Below, piece by piece: positions 25,901 through 32,592 of a stretch of 64,000 nt of DNA. The position numbers and the translations under genes were made by a program. The DNA is from Agarilytica sp045430285 (GTDB taxonomy: Bacteria; Pseudomonadota; Gammaproteobacteria; Pseudomonadales; Cellvibrionaceae). The DNA lies in contig JAILXV010000002.1 of assembly GCA_045430285.1 (NCBI GenBank), positions 186,001 through 250,000 of the forward strand, written 5' to 3'. Under the pieces are notes generated by a model. The model searched no databases, was not told where the DNA came from, and saw only the letters and a list, made by a program, of their open reading frames with translations. Every line of letters starts with the position of its first letter. The first letter of the stretch is position 1.

Positions 25901-26493
25901 ATCTCTTCAGCGGGAATACCGCTTTTAACCAGGTTCACGATATCTGTTTCTGCAAACACACCGCACTTTGCGGCAACGTGATGAAGTTTTTCGGGGTTAA
26001 AAGAAAGGGAGGCCAATTCCGCTTGCGGCATGCCCGCTTTCACCACACATTTGTCTATCGTCGCGCCCGTGCCCGATGCGCACTTATCATTCATTGATGT
26101 TATCGCGCGCTTTTCACCGGTTTTGGTATTTTCTTTAAAGATGATTATTTTTGCATCTTGGCCACCAAGCTCAATCACACTCGATACATCTGGGTGCAAT
26201 TCTTCGACGGCCAAGGTAACAGCATTCACTTCTTGAACGAATTTCGCCCCCAGGTGGGGAGCGATTGGAGAGGCGCCAGAACCGGTAATAAATACCCGCA
26301 CTTTTTTTGTGGAAACCTGAGAAAATTCTAAGGAGATTTTTTCCAACATGGCAAGCGTACATTCGGCTTGCTTTGTTTCATGACGGAGGTACTGACTCCA
26401 GAGAATTTTTTTTGATGCAGGATCAACCACAACCATTTTCACGGTGGTCGAACCAACATCGACACCTATAACTACTTCTGAGCAATCATCCAT
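22909..26493 (-). CDS. Giant acyl-CoA dehydratase activase with two ASKHA domains
   Basis: A 1194-residue protein of the BcrA/BadF/HgdC ATPase family. Two consecutive ASKHA ATPase domains start with GVDVGSTTVKMVVVDP (about residue 10) and GLDGGSTSSKCVLVD (about 355). In the first, Cys138 (NDKCASGTG) and Cys177 (AAKCGVFAETD) are 39 residues apart, the same spacing as the two [4Fe-4S] cysteines of HgdC. The second domain has an equivalent pair (SNSCSAGNG, YGCAVFLDSD). A cysteine cluster CHFCANDCS (about 645) and a DUF2229-type region follow. HgdC-type activators use ATP to inject one electron into the dehydratase. The partner is the downstream gene. Confidence 0.88.
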   Translation of the reverse strand: MDDCSEVVIGVDVGSTTVKMVVVDPASKKILWSQYLRHETKQAECTLAMLEKISLEFSQVSTKKVRVFITGSGASPIAPHLGAKFVQEVNAVTLAVEELHPDVSSVIELGGQDAKIIIFKENTKTGEKRAITSMNDKCASGTGATIDKCVVKAGMPQAELASLSFNPEKLHHVAAKCGVFAETDIVNLVKSGIPAEEIMCSLADAIVGQNLSVLTRGNTLKAKVLLLGGPNTYLPFLKECWRYRIPETWDERGYDYPKDIPIEELIFTPENAEYYAAYGAVLYGLIENSIAPFNGLAGLKEFIDVGRHAQLGESAGPALISSQDEVGVFVAQYKEPKFEAALLTPNEKISGYIGLDGGSTSSKCVLVDAQGEILQKVYQLSKGNPLEDMKDMFSQLKSWATQQNAVLNIKGFGVTGYAGDVMESSLNADANIVETVAHMKSAQHYFPNVDVICDVGGQDIKVLFMENKTIKNFRLSNSCSAGNGMLLQAMADQFGIPVTEYSEKAFNADLSPTFSYGCAVFLDSDRVNFQKEGYNGEELLAGLALVLPKNIWQYVVQIPRMAELGRVFVLQGGTQKNLAAVKAQVDYICERVPEAEVHVHPHTGEAGALGAAFEAKRVVERRGFSTFIGLDASINLEYTTRNDESTRCHFCANDCSRTFIDAVTPSKEIARYISGFSCEKGTVENHDALRNLNRQRRDRMKAYPNLVDFEATWNFKALYKTQPQPIAGSDIEDVEVKTSWLGKISHSKITRGFQASSEEAKEKRKHIRIGMPKALNMWSTGPFWRAYFESLGLKPRNIVFSDDTSEELWQAGGKYGSVDPCYPAKVVQAHIHNLMFVHHEKKPLDYIFFPSITHIPTFVESVMDTACCPIVAGTPNVIGATFTKETDFFAQRNIQYLDTAVSLNEPLLLKHKMFEQFEAYLDITEDENNFAVDEAYKALENFDRLMQEKGRAVLDQVEAENRIALLMIGRPYHNDPGMNHLVLEEYQAMGYPILSLRAIPKDPEYLAKYFKQDLDLGLVDSPLEIQDIWPENYSVNSVQKVWAAKFASRHPNVALLDLSSFKCGHDAPTYGLIDRVVSASATPYSALHDIDANKPSGSIKIRVKTYGYTLKLAEEALEDEGARSHEAEKNILAKRLSLLESAPPEIRHDQAIVNQIEALKQQYKRFTPVQERVKASVCAPEIFEPELIQAIELD

Positions 26494-26905
26494 AAATATC
26501 CATGTGTAACTTATGGTTTTATTTTAAGAGTCTAAGGAGATGTAATCGCGCCCGTTATATTAACCACAGAAGACAACAATAGAAATCACGCACGTCATTT
26601 TTTTTCATCACAGGAAAAAAATTGATAACACTTTCACCACTATCCTCTTCTATCAGCCCCATCTTCCAGATTCCAGATTCCAGATTCCAGATTCCAGATT
26701 CCAGATTCCAGATTCCAGATTCCAGATTCCAGATTCCAGATTCCAGATTCCAGATTCCAGATTCCAAATTCGTGATTCTAGATTCCAGATTCCAGAGCAC
26801 AATACATCTAATTATTCGATATATAGATGCAGTTATCTCACCCATTCAATCTAATTATCTTCCATATACTACGCATAACACTCAAATACACACCGGAGAC
26901 ACATC
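26494..26905. other. Intergenic region holding a heptamer tandem repeat
   Basis: 412 bp between the divergent activase and DoxX genes. It contains the TTCCAGA array (26664-26796, entered separately) flanked by AT-rich DNA that should hold both promoters. Frames open across the array only because a heptamer repeat reads as a 21-bp cycle without stops; they are not genes. Confidence 0.6.
26664..26796. repeat. Tandem heptamer repeat (TTCCAGA)19
   Basis: Nineteen uninterrupted 7-bp units: fourteen perfect TTCCAGA copies (26664-26761), three variants (TTCCAAA, TTCGTGA, TTCTAGA) and two more perfect copies. Purity at one end and decay near the other suggests recent slippage expansion. On the other strand it reads TCTGGAA. 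Confidence 0.97.
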
Positions 26906-27325
26906 ATGAGCACTGCAGCAGCCACACTGAATCAGGCATCACACACAGATACACTCACTGCAAGTATCGACCTACTGGGCAGAATTGGTCTGGCAGCCAT
27001 ATTCGCTTTAGCAGGCATCAATAAGATCCAATACTTTGATGGCAACGCCCAGTACATGGCATCCGCTGGGCTACCCGAATTTTTATTACCTGCTGTGATT
27101 ATTTTCGAACTGGTCGGCGCAATATTTATTCTTATGGGATTCCAATTACGTACCACCGCAATTGCACTGGCCGGTTTCAGCGTCGTCACCGCATTTATGT
27201 TTCACTACAACTTAGCGGACCAAATACAGTTCATCATGTTCTTTAAGAATATTGCGATCGCAGGTGGATTTTTGGTTCTTGCCGCACACGGGGCAGGTCG
27301 TTTTAGCGTAGACGCTAGACACTAA
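26906..27325 (+). CDS. DoxX family membrane protein
   Basis: A 139-residue integral membrane protein of the DoxX/YqjF type with four hydrophobic helices (about 22-40, 60-80, 85-103, 110-128). Conserved features are LGRIGLAAIFALAGINKI in helix 1 and the GFQLRTTAIALAG stretch in helix 3. GGAG lies 7 nt before the ATG. The gene sits 35 bp before the glutathionyl-hydroquinone reductase; the same pair, yqjF-yqjG, occurs in E. coli, suggesting a common role in handling quinone or oxidised thiol compounds. Confidence 0.88.
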   Translation: MSTAAATLNQASHTDTLTASIDLLGRIGLAAIFALAGINKIQYFDGNAQYMASAGLPEFLLPAVIIFELVGAIFILMGFQLRTTAIALAGFSVVTAFMFHYNLADQIQFIMFFKNIAIAGGFLVLAAHGAGRFSVDARH

Positions 27326-27360
27326 ACTGTACATTCACCTAGTTATTGAGGAATTTAAAA

Positions 27361-28341
27361 ATGGGCTTATTAGTCAATGGCGAATGGAAAGATAAGTGGT
27401 ACGACACCAAGGCCAACAACGGCGAGTTTAAACGCGAAGCGGCGCAGCTAAGGAACTGGGTCACCGCAAATGGCGACTCAGGTATCAGTGGCGAAGGCGG
27501 GTTTGCTGCAGAGAGCGGAAGATACCATCTGTACGTTTCGCTCGCCTGCCCTTGGGCACATCGCACCCTTATTTTTAGAAAGCTTAAAGATCTGGAATCT
27601 CATATTAGCGTATCAGTCGTTAGCCCTGACATGCTCGACCAAGGATGGCGCTTTAACCATGATGTGGATACCGTTAGCACCAAGGACACTCTCAACAACG
27701 TTAATTTTATGCACCAAGTGTATACCGCACACAAAAAAGACTATAGCGGACGAGTGACAGTGCCCGTGCTTTGGGACAAACGGCAGAAACGTATCGTCAG
27801 CAATGAATCTTCAGAAATTATTCGCATGTTTAATACTGCGTTTAATCACATCACCGGTAACACATTGGATTTTTACCCTGCGGAACTGCACGAGCCCATT
27901 AACGAGATGAATCAACAGGTTTATCACACCATTAATAACGGCGTTTATCGTTGTGGATTCGCAACAAAACAATCTGCATACGAAGAGTCATATAACGCGC
28001 TATTTGAAAGCTTGGAAAAGATTGAGGAGAGGCTGAGCACCACTCGTTACCTTTGCGGCGACCAAATCACGGAAGCTGATTGGCGACTGTTCACAACCCT
28101 TATCCGTTTCGATTCGGTTTATCATGGCCACTTCAAATGCAACAAACAACGCATCGAAGACTATGCGAATATTTCAAATTACCTGAGGCAGTTATTTCAA
28201 ACCCCTGGGGTAGCGGAGACGGTCAATTTTTACCATATTAAACGGCATTATTATGCAAGCCACACAATGATTAACCCAACAGGTATTGTGCCTGTAGGTC
28301 CAGCGCTTGATTACACGCGACCACATAATCGAGAAAGCTAG
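27361..28341 (+). CDS. yqjG: Glutathionyl-hydroquinone reductase (YqjG/ECM4 type)
   Basis: A 326-residue Xi-class glutathione transferase that reductively removes glutathione from glutathionyl-hydroquinones. The catalytic cysteine is in SLACPWAHR of the thioredoxin-like N-terminal domain (about residue 60), and the C-terminal helical domain includes RYLCGDQITEADWRLFTTLIRFD, the family signature. The ATG at 27361 follows GAGGA by 8 nt; a TTG codon five positions upstream keeps the frame open but is a poorer start. Co-directional with DoxX. An inverted repeat follows the stop. Confidence 0.93.
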   Translation: MGLLVNGEWKDKWYDTKANNGEFKREAAQLRNWVTANGDSGISGEGGFAAESGRYHLYVSLACPWAHRTLIFRKLKDLESHISVSVVSPDMLDQGWRFNHDVDTVSTKDTLNNVNFMHQVYTAHKKDYSGRVTVPVLWDKRQKRIVSNESSEIIRMFNTAFNHITGNTLDFYPAELHEPINEMNQQVYHTINNGVYRCGFATKQSAYEESYNALFESLEKIEERLSTTRYLCGDQITEADWRLFTTLIRFDSVYHGHFKCNKQRIEDYANISNYLRQLFQTPGVAETVNFYHIKRHYYASHTMINPTGIVPVGPALDYTRPHNRES

Positions 28342-28354
28342 TCATTTGATTTAA

Positions 28355-28368
28355 TACCGCATGCGGTA
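28355..28368. repeat. Perfect 14-bp palindrome after yqjG
   Basis: TACCGCATGCGGTA reads identically on both strands and lies between the convergent ends of yqjG and a GNAT gene. With no unpaired loop and only a weak T tract it is a poor terminator; it could be a protein-binding site or half of a cruciform. Confidence 0.5.
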
Positions 28369-28415
28369 ACTTTTATAGGGATGGCCCACGCCGGTCAATC
28401 TATATTGCCGCATAA

Positions 28416-28835
28416 TTATTGGTCGCACTCCAAACGCTTGCCTAACCCCATCACGTGATCATTTCCATAGCCTATTGCAGCATAGAAACCTATCACCTTT
28501 TCGTTTGATTCTCTCACTTGCAAATTGATTTTTGGGCAACCCTTATTTTTTATTTCTTCTTCCACGGCCTTCATTATGAAGCGACCAAAACCCTTTCTTT
28601 GTGCTTTTGGGCTAACGGCCAAATAGCTGATCCAACCGCGATGACCTTCATACCCACCCATTACGGTCGCAACGACCTCATTTTCAACAACACCCACCAA
28701 GAAAAGATCTGGGTCTACCTTTAGTTTTCGGTCAATATCTTTATTGGGGTCATTTTGAGGTTTGACTAGATCACAATCTCGCCAGAGCGCAATTACTTCA
28801 CGTCTATCCTTTTCTTCGTACGCACGAATCTTCAT
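28416..28835 (-). CDS. GNAT acetyltransferase, YpeA-like
   Basis: A 139-residue single-domain N-acetyltransferase. The acetyl-CoA pyrophosphate loop is AVSPKAQRKGFGRFIM (consensus Q/RxxGxG/A), preceded by the strand GWISYLAV. The C-terminal motif LQVRESNEKVIGFYAAIGY is typical of YpeA/RimI-like members. The ATG at 28835 is used; an in-frame GTG at 28847 is an alternative. The acceptor is unknown. Same strand as the following GNAT gene but separated by about 80 bp. Confidence 0.85.
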   Translation of the reverse strand: MKIRAYEEKDRREVIALWRDCDLVKPQNDPNKDIDRKLKVDPDLFLVGVVENEVVATVMGGYEGHRGWISYLAVSPKAQRKGFGRFIMKAVEEEIKNKGCPKINLQVRESNEKVIGFYAAIGYGNDHVMGLGKRLECDQ

Positions 28836-28915
28836 TTCATTCACCAAAAATCACAACATTCGCGAATTTAAGCAGTATATTTTCATAAAATCCTGAAACA
28901 TTTAAAAATTTACCG

Positions 28916-29500
28916 TTATTGGGAAAGCTTGTATTCCAGACCTTGTTTAACACCGGCCCATTCGTTTGCAATAATACTAAAGAGCACCGAATCTCTAACT
29001 CTTCCATCGGGCATTACCTTATGGCTACGCAGGATACCTTCTTGTTTACTGCCCAGTCGTAATATTGCGTTACGGGACCGCGTGTTTAAGTAATCCGTTA
29101 GAAACTCTACTCGGTTTAGTTTTAGCGAATCAAAAGCGTGTGCCAGCATCAACCGTTTAGCTTCTGTGTTAATTTTGGTTTTCTGAGATGACGCACGAAT
29201 AAAGGTAAAGCCAATCTCAACGCATTTATTCGGGATATTCGCATTCATAAAGCGAGTCGAGCCCACCACTTCATTGGTGAATTGATCAATTGTAGCGAAA
29301 ACCAAGCCACTGCCTGACGTATACACCTGACATGCATTTTTATAAAAATCGTCTATATTTTTCGGGTGAGGGACAAGAGTAAAAAACAGCTTCCACAGTT
29401 CGCCATCCTTAATTGCGCTACGCAGGCCATCTAAGTGATTTTCAGATAACGGCTCTAAACGTACATTTTTACCTGCTAAGGTAAGCCTTTCAAATTCCAT
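28916..29500 (-). CDS. GNAT acetyltransferase, RimJ/RimL-like
   Basis: A 194-residue acetyltransferase of the RimJ/RimL group, opening with LTLAGKNVRLEPLSENHLDGL. The acceptor/CoA region includes CVEIGFTFI and the C-terminal half has AFDSLKLNRVEFLTDYLNTRS followed by LGSKQEGILRSHKVM, typical of this group. The ATG at 29500 has AAGGA 9 nt upstream, inside the 19-nt gap after a small membrane ORF. It is therefore likely to be co-transcribed with the psp genes. No link between this acetyltransferase and the phage-shock response is known to me. Confidence 0.85.
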   Translation of the reverse strand: MEFERLTLAGKNVRLEPLSENHLDGLRSAIKDGELWKLFFTLVPHPKNIDDFYKNACQVYTSGSGLVFATIDQFTNEVVGSTRFMNANIPNKCVEIGFTFIRASSQKTKINTEAKRLMLAHAFDSLKLNRVEFLTDYLNTRSRNAILRLGSKQEGILRSHKVMPDGRVRDSVLFSIIANEWAGVKQGLEYKLSQ

Positions 29501-29519
29501 CAACGCTATTCCTTGTTAT

Positions 29520-29690
29520 CTATCTATGTGATTTCGATCCTACAAAAAATGCCAAGGGTATTGCAAGCGGGCCTAGCAACACGCCAACTAGCTCCGCTAG
29601 AAGTCTCACTTTCACGAGACGCTTCCTCAAGATATATATACAGACAAAATGACTTATGAGCCAAACCAGGGCAACAATATATGCGGCCAT
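29520..29690 (-). CDS. 56-residue membrane micro-protein in the psp operon
   Basis: Small frame encoding 56 residues, starting MAAYIVALVWLISHFVCIYI and ending FVGSKSHR. Two hydrophobic segments (about 3-20 and 33-50) flank a basic turn LRKRLVKVR, giving a likely hairpin membrane protein. AAGGA lies 7 nt before the ATG, and the ATG overlaps the stop of the preceding small frame as TAATG. No family recognised. Position after pspC suggests a PspD/PspG-like accessory role, which is inference. Confidence 0.5.
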   Translation of the reverse strand: MAAYIVALVWLISHFVCIYILRKRLVKVRLLAELVGVLLGPLAIPLAFFVGSKSHR

Positions 29691-29854
29691 TATACTTTCC
29701 TTATTTTTACAATAACTATCATGATGTCAGATCCAAGGAATCTATTGCGTTCCATGGATAGTCCAATGTCGGCAAAGATTTTCATTACACGATTTAATTT
29801 AAAATTCACGATTACGGCCACACCGCTCAAACAAAGAAACCACATTACTCGCAT
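29690..29854 (-). CDS. 54-residue hydrophobic micro-ORF after pspC
   Basis: Frame starting MRVMWFLCLSGVAVIVNF, 8 nt downstream of the pspC stop, with a hydrophobic N-terminus and a second hydrophobic patch near the C-terminus (SDIMIVIVKI). Its stop overlaps the next ATG (TAATG), a classic re-initiation arrangement. The frame is open a little further upstream, into pspC. No family recognised and no strong Shine-Dalgarno, so it could be non-coding. Confidence 0.35.
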   Translation of the reverse strand: MRVMWFLCLSGVAVIVNFKLNRVMKIFADIGLSMERNRFLGSDIMIVIVKIRKV

Positions 29855-29861
29855 ACATTCA

Positions 29862-30308
29862 TCACTTATCAAGATCCGCAAACTGCTTATTGAGATCAAA
29901 CTTACTGGATGTCACATAGCGTTCCATATTGCCGACGCGATTAACGATATCGTCTAGGCGAGATCTCGCTCTTCTTAGCCGGTCGGCTGCACTATCTTGG
30001 TAACGAAACACTTTCTTTTTTCGGTAACAGCGCTCTTGCTCATCGTATTCCATGCTGGCGTCGTTTTTATCTCTAGGCTTGGGAACCAGGGCTATCCAAG
30101 CAATAATATATCCCCAAAACGCTAACGGCCCCATAAACACGAGCCCCGCCACGAAAATAACGCGCATTACAAAATGATCAATTTCAAAATGGTCGCCCAG
30201 ACCAGCGCATACTCCGGCAATCTTTCCTGCCTCTATATTTCGATAGAGGTTCATGCCGTAACCTTCGCCACGTGAGCTTGATGTGTTTTTACCGTTATGA
30301 CACTTCAT
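29862..30308 (-). CDS. pspC: Phage shock protein C
   Basis: A 148-residue PspC-domain protein, the membrane sensor that with PspB releases PspF from PspA. The PspC domain covers about 19-78: MNLYRNIEAGKIAGVCAGLGDHFE followed by a membrane segment VMRVIFVAGLVFMGPLAFWGYIIAW. The C-terminal part is charged and probably coiled (ADRLRRARSRLDDIVNRVGNME). AAAGGAGG lies 6 nt before the ATG, which overlaps the pspB stop by 4 bp, confirming the start although E. coli PspC lacks the short N-terminal extension. Confidence 0.93.
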   Translation of the reverse strand: MKCHNGKNTSSSRGEGYGMNLYRNIEAGKIAGVCAGLGDHFEIDHFVMRVIFVAGLVFMGPLAFWGYIIAWIALVPKPRDKNDASMEYDEQERCYRKKKVFRYQDSAADRLRRARSRLDDIVNRVGNMERYVTSSKFDLNKQFADLDK

Positions 30309-30559
30309 GACTGACCTCCTTTATCACGTGCCGCACCTTCGCTTCGCCAGCTGGGGTGCTCTTCATCAAGAATTTTTTCCAAGGTTTCCAAGCGATCGCT
30401 GAGTTTATCCAGCGTTTCCAACATTGCTTCAAAGTCCCCCGTCTCTTGATCGCTAAGCCCTTTGATCATTTTTGTTTTAAATCTGTAGTGCATGACAACC
30501 CATACCGGCGCCACAAATATGACAAACAAAATAATCGGCGCTACCATAAATTCTTTCAT
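30305..30559 (-). CDS. pspB: Phage shock protein B
   Basis: An 84-residue PspB. An N-terminal membrane helix (APIILFVIFVAPVWVVMHY) is followed by a cytoplasmic amphipathic helix with leucine-zipper-like spacing (LDKLSDRLETLEKILD) and a C-terminal tail DEEHPSWRSE, which is characteristic of PspB. AAGGA precedes the ATG. It overlaps pspC by 4 bp and lies about 100 bp after pspA. PspB and PspC together sense inner-membrane damage and recruit PspA. Confidence 0.93.
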   Translation of the reverse strand: MKEFMVAPIILFVIFVAPVWVVMHYRFKTKMIKGLSDQETGDFEAMLETLDKLSDRLETLEKILDEEHPSWRSEGAARDKGGQS

Positions 30560-30659
30560 TACTTAATCCTTTTGCTCTCCTGCTGAAACTGGGGTTTACT
30601 CATTACGCATGCCCTCGGCACTGCACATGTTGTTCACTCTTGAAATGCTGTGCTCAACT

Positions 30660-31331
30660 TTACGGCTTTTCTGTACCCGTATCCATTTGTTCTTTGAGCC
30701 GATTTAATTCATTGTTAATGGCATCGTCTTTTGCGAGCTGATCAATTTCAGATGCAAGATCTGATCGCCCCATATCGAATGCCTCTACCTGCCCCTCCAA
30801 GTCGTCCATTTTACGCTCAAATAATTCAAATTTATTAAAGGCGTCATCCACGCTGCCCTTATTGATTTGTCGTTTCACTTTATAGCGATTTTCAACGGTT
30901 TTTGCTCGTAACAATAAAGCCTTTTGCTTTGCTTTAGCATCATCTAGTTTTATTTGAAGCTGTGCCACTTCGTCATTGAGCGTTTCTAAATGGTCTTCTA
31001 ACGACTGTAGCTCTACCTCTGTTGTAATGACCTCCTCCTCAATATGTGACTTTTCTGCCAATGCCGCACGAGCTAAATCATCTCGACCCTTGCTAATCGC
31101 GAGCTTCGCTTTACTCTCCCATTCTGCGGCGCCATTTGAAAGGCGCGTTAGGCGGCGGTGCACCTCTTTTTTGTCTGCGATAATACGGGCACACGAACTG
31201 CGCACCTCAACCAACGTTTCTTCCATTTCCTGAATGATCAAGCGAATCATTTTTTTCGGGTCTTCAGCGCTGTCTAGCATCGCGTTAATGTTCGAATTTA
31301 TGATATCGGTAAAGCGTGAAAAAATTCCCAT
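30660..31331 (-). CDS. pspA: Phage shock protein A
   Basis: A 223-residue PspA/IM30 (ESCRT-III-like) protein: almost entirely helical coiled coil with the conserved start MGIFSRFTDIINSNINAMLD, whose amphipathic helix binds stressed membranes, and the signature DPKKMIRLIIQEMEETLVEV. In uninduced cells it inhibits PspF; on stress it forms membrane-protecting assemblies. AGGAG lies 7 nt before the ATG. First gene of the psp operon, behind a sigma-54-like promoter and divergent from pspF. Confidence 0.97.
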   Translation of the reverse strand: MGIFSRFTDIINSNINAMLDSAEDPKKMIRLIIQEMEETLVEVRSSCARIIADKKEVHRRLTRLSNGAAEWESKAKLAISKGRDDLARAALAEKSHIEEEVITTEVELQSLEDHLETLNDEVAQLQIKLDDAKAKQKALLLRAKTVENRYKVKRQINKGSVDDAFNKFELFERKMDDLEGQVEAFDMGRSDLASEIDQLAKDDAINNELNRLKEQMDTGTEKP

Positions 31332-31427
31332 GTGGTATCTCCTAGTGCGCCACCCTAGGCGCTTAATTCGTTTTGGTGTGGTGCGACGTACTTGTCGTCT
31401 ACATAAGATCTATTGCACACACCCTAT

Positions 31428-31443
31428 TACACACAGCGTGCCA
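31428..31443 (-). promoter_or_regulatory. Sigma-54-like promoter of the psp operon
   Basis: Minus strand reads TGGCACGCTGTGTGTA, matching the -24 element TGGCACG exactly. The -12 element is GTGTA instead of TTGCA/T, but the spacing is right. It is about 100 bp upstream of pspA. psp operons are classically sigma-54 dependent with PspF as the enhancer-binding activator encoded next door, so the context supports it. Confidence 0.7.
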
Positions 31444-31509
31444 GAACTCGTAACTCATTGATTTTTATGGTGTTTACGGATGTATCTGGTCCGATAAAAA
31501 TGAAAAGCA

Positions 31510-31539
31510 TGGTCATATCGCCCAATTAGTGGCTATAAT
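31510..31539 (+). promoter_or_regulatory. Candidate sigma-70 promoter of pspF
   Basis: A perfect TATAAT at 31534-31539 lies 31 bp before the pspF ATG, with TGGTCA (4 of 6 to TTGACA) at 31510-31515 and an 18-bp spacer. The -10 is embedded in the inverted repeat GTGG-N9-CCAC (31529-31545), a possible autorepression site. Confidence 0.5.
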
Positions 31540-31569
31540 AACCACCACATTTAGCCATTTTGACCAAGC

Positions 31570-32586
31570 ATGAATCGAATTATCGGAGAATCCAGTACAC
31601 TTGCAGAGACTCTTGCTCACGCTTCACGTGTTGCGCCGTTAAACCGCCCCATTCTCGTGATCGGCGAACGAGGCAGTGGCAAGGAATTGATCGCGGAGCG
31701 GATTCATTACCTATCGACCCGATGGGATGAGGCTTTTCATAAGGTCAATTGTGCTGCCATCAGCGATAGTTTGCTAGACAGCGAGCTTTTCGGCCACGAA
31801 GCTGGGGCCTTCACCGGCGCAACCAAAAGTCAGCAAGGGCGTTTTGAGCGCGCCAATGGCGGCACTTTGTTTTTGGACGAGTTAGGCACGATGCCGTTGC
31901 GTATCCAAGAAAAGATTCTAAGGATTATTGAGTACGGTGAATTTGAACGACTAGGTGGGCAAAAAACTCTTCATGTTGATGTGCGTATCGTCGGCGCGAC
32001 GAATGAAAACTTACCCCTGCTTGCGTCTCAGGGTAAGTTTCGTCATGACCTCCTTGACCGCTTGGCCTTCGATGTTGTTAACGTTCCCGCGCTGCACCAA
32101 CGCAAAGAAGACATCCCCACGCTCGTTGATCACTTCGCTACGCGTATGTGCTCTGAACTTGAACAGGAATATTACAGCGGCTTTTCGCCTCGCGCGATGG
32201 AGACGCTTTTAGAATATTCTTGGCCTGGCAATATTCGTGAATTAAAAAATACCGTGGAACGCAGCTTATGTCATTGGGATAACATGGACGAACCCATCGA
32301 CGAGGTGATTTTAAACCCCTTTGACACTTCACCTATACAGGCCAGCAACACATCTAACACACGGTCCGCTGCGGCCGTTAATACAGAAGAAAGCCGTGAT
32401 ACACATACTTCAGAAAATGCAGGAGGCAATTTTGAAGCTCGCGTTAAATCGTTTGAAATTTCCTTGATCCAACACGCTTTAAACGTAAACAAACATCATC
32501 AGAAACACAGCGCGGAGTATTTAGGCATTACTTATCATCAATTGCGCGCGTTACTCAAAAAATATGGCGAAGACTTGCAGCGATAA
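31570..32586 (+). CDS. pspF: Psp operon transcriptional activator PspF
   Basis: A 338-residue sigma-54 enhancer-binding protein with no N-terminal regulatory domain, as expected for PspF. The AAA+ domain has Walker A GERGSGKELIAERIH, the sigma-54 contact loop GAFTGATK, Walker B GGTLFLDELGTM and the sensor II region WPGNIRELKNTVERS. A Fis-type HTH closes the protein (HQKHSAEYLGITYHQLRALLKKY). It is divergent from pspABC and should activate the sigma-54-like promoter in between; PspA normally holds it inactive. Confidence 0.95.
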   Translation: MNRIIGESSTLAETLAHASRVAPLNRPILVIGERGSGKELIAERIHYLSTRWDEAFHKVNCAAISDSLLDSELFGHEAGAFTGATKSQQGRFERANGGTLFLDELGTMPLRIQEKILRIIEYGEFERLGGQKTLHVDVRIVGATNENLPLLASQGKFRHDLLDRLAFDVVNVPALHQRKEDIPTLVDHFATRMCSELEQEYYSGFSPRAMETLLEYSWPGNIRELKNTVERSLCHWDNMDEPIDEVILNPFDTSPIQASNTSNTRSAAAVNTEESRDTHTSENAGGNFEARVKSFEISLIQHALNVNKHHQKHSAEYLGITYHQLRALLKKYGEDLQR

Positions 32587-32592
32587 CTCGCG

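Noticed and set aside
26664..26796. Possible CRISPR array
   Set aside because: Units are 7 bp and contiguous with no spacers, and no cas genes are present.
26555..26909. Repeat-encoded frames (LESGIWN and DSRFQIP type repeats)
   Set aside because: Products of the 7-bp tandem repeat read in triplets; not genes.
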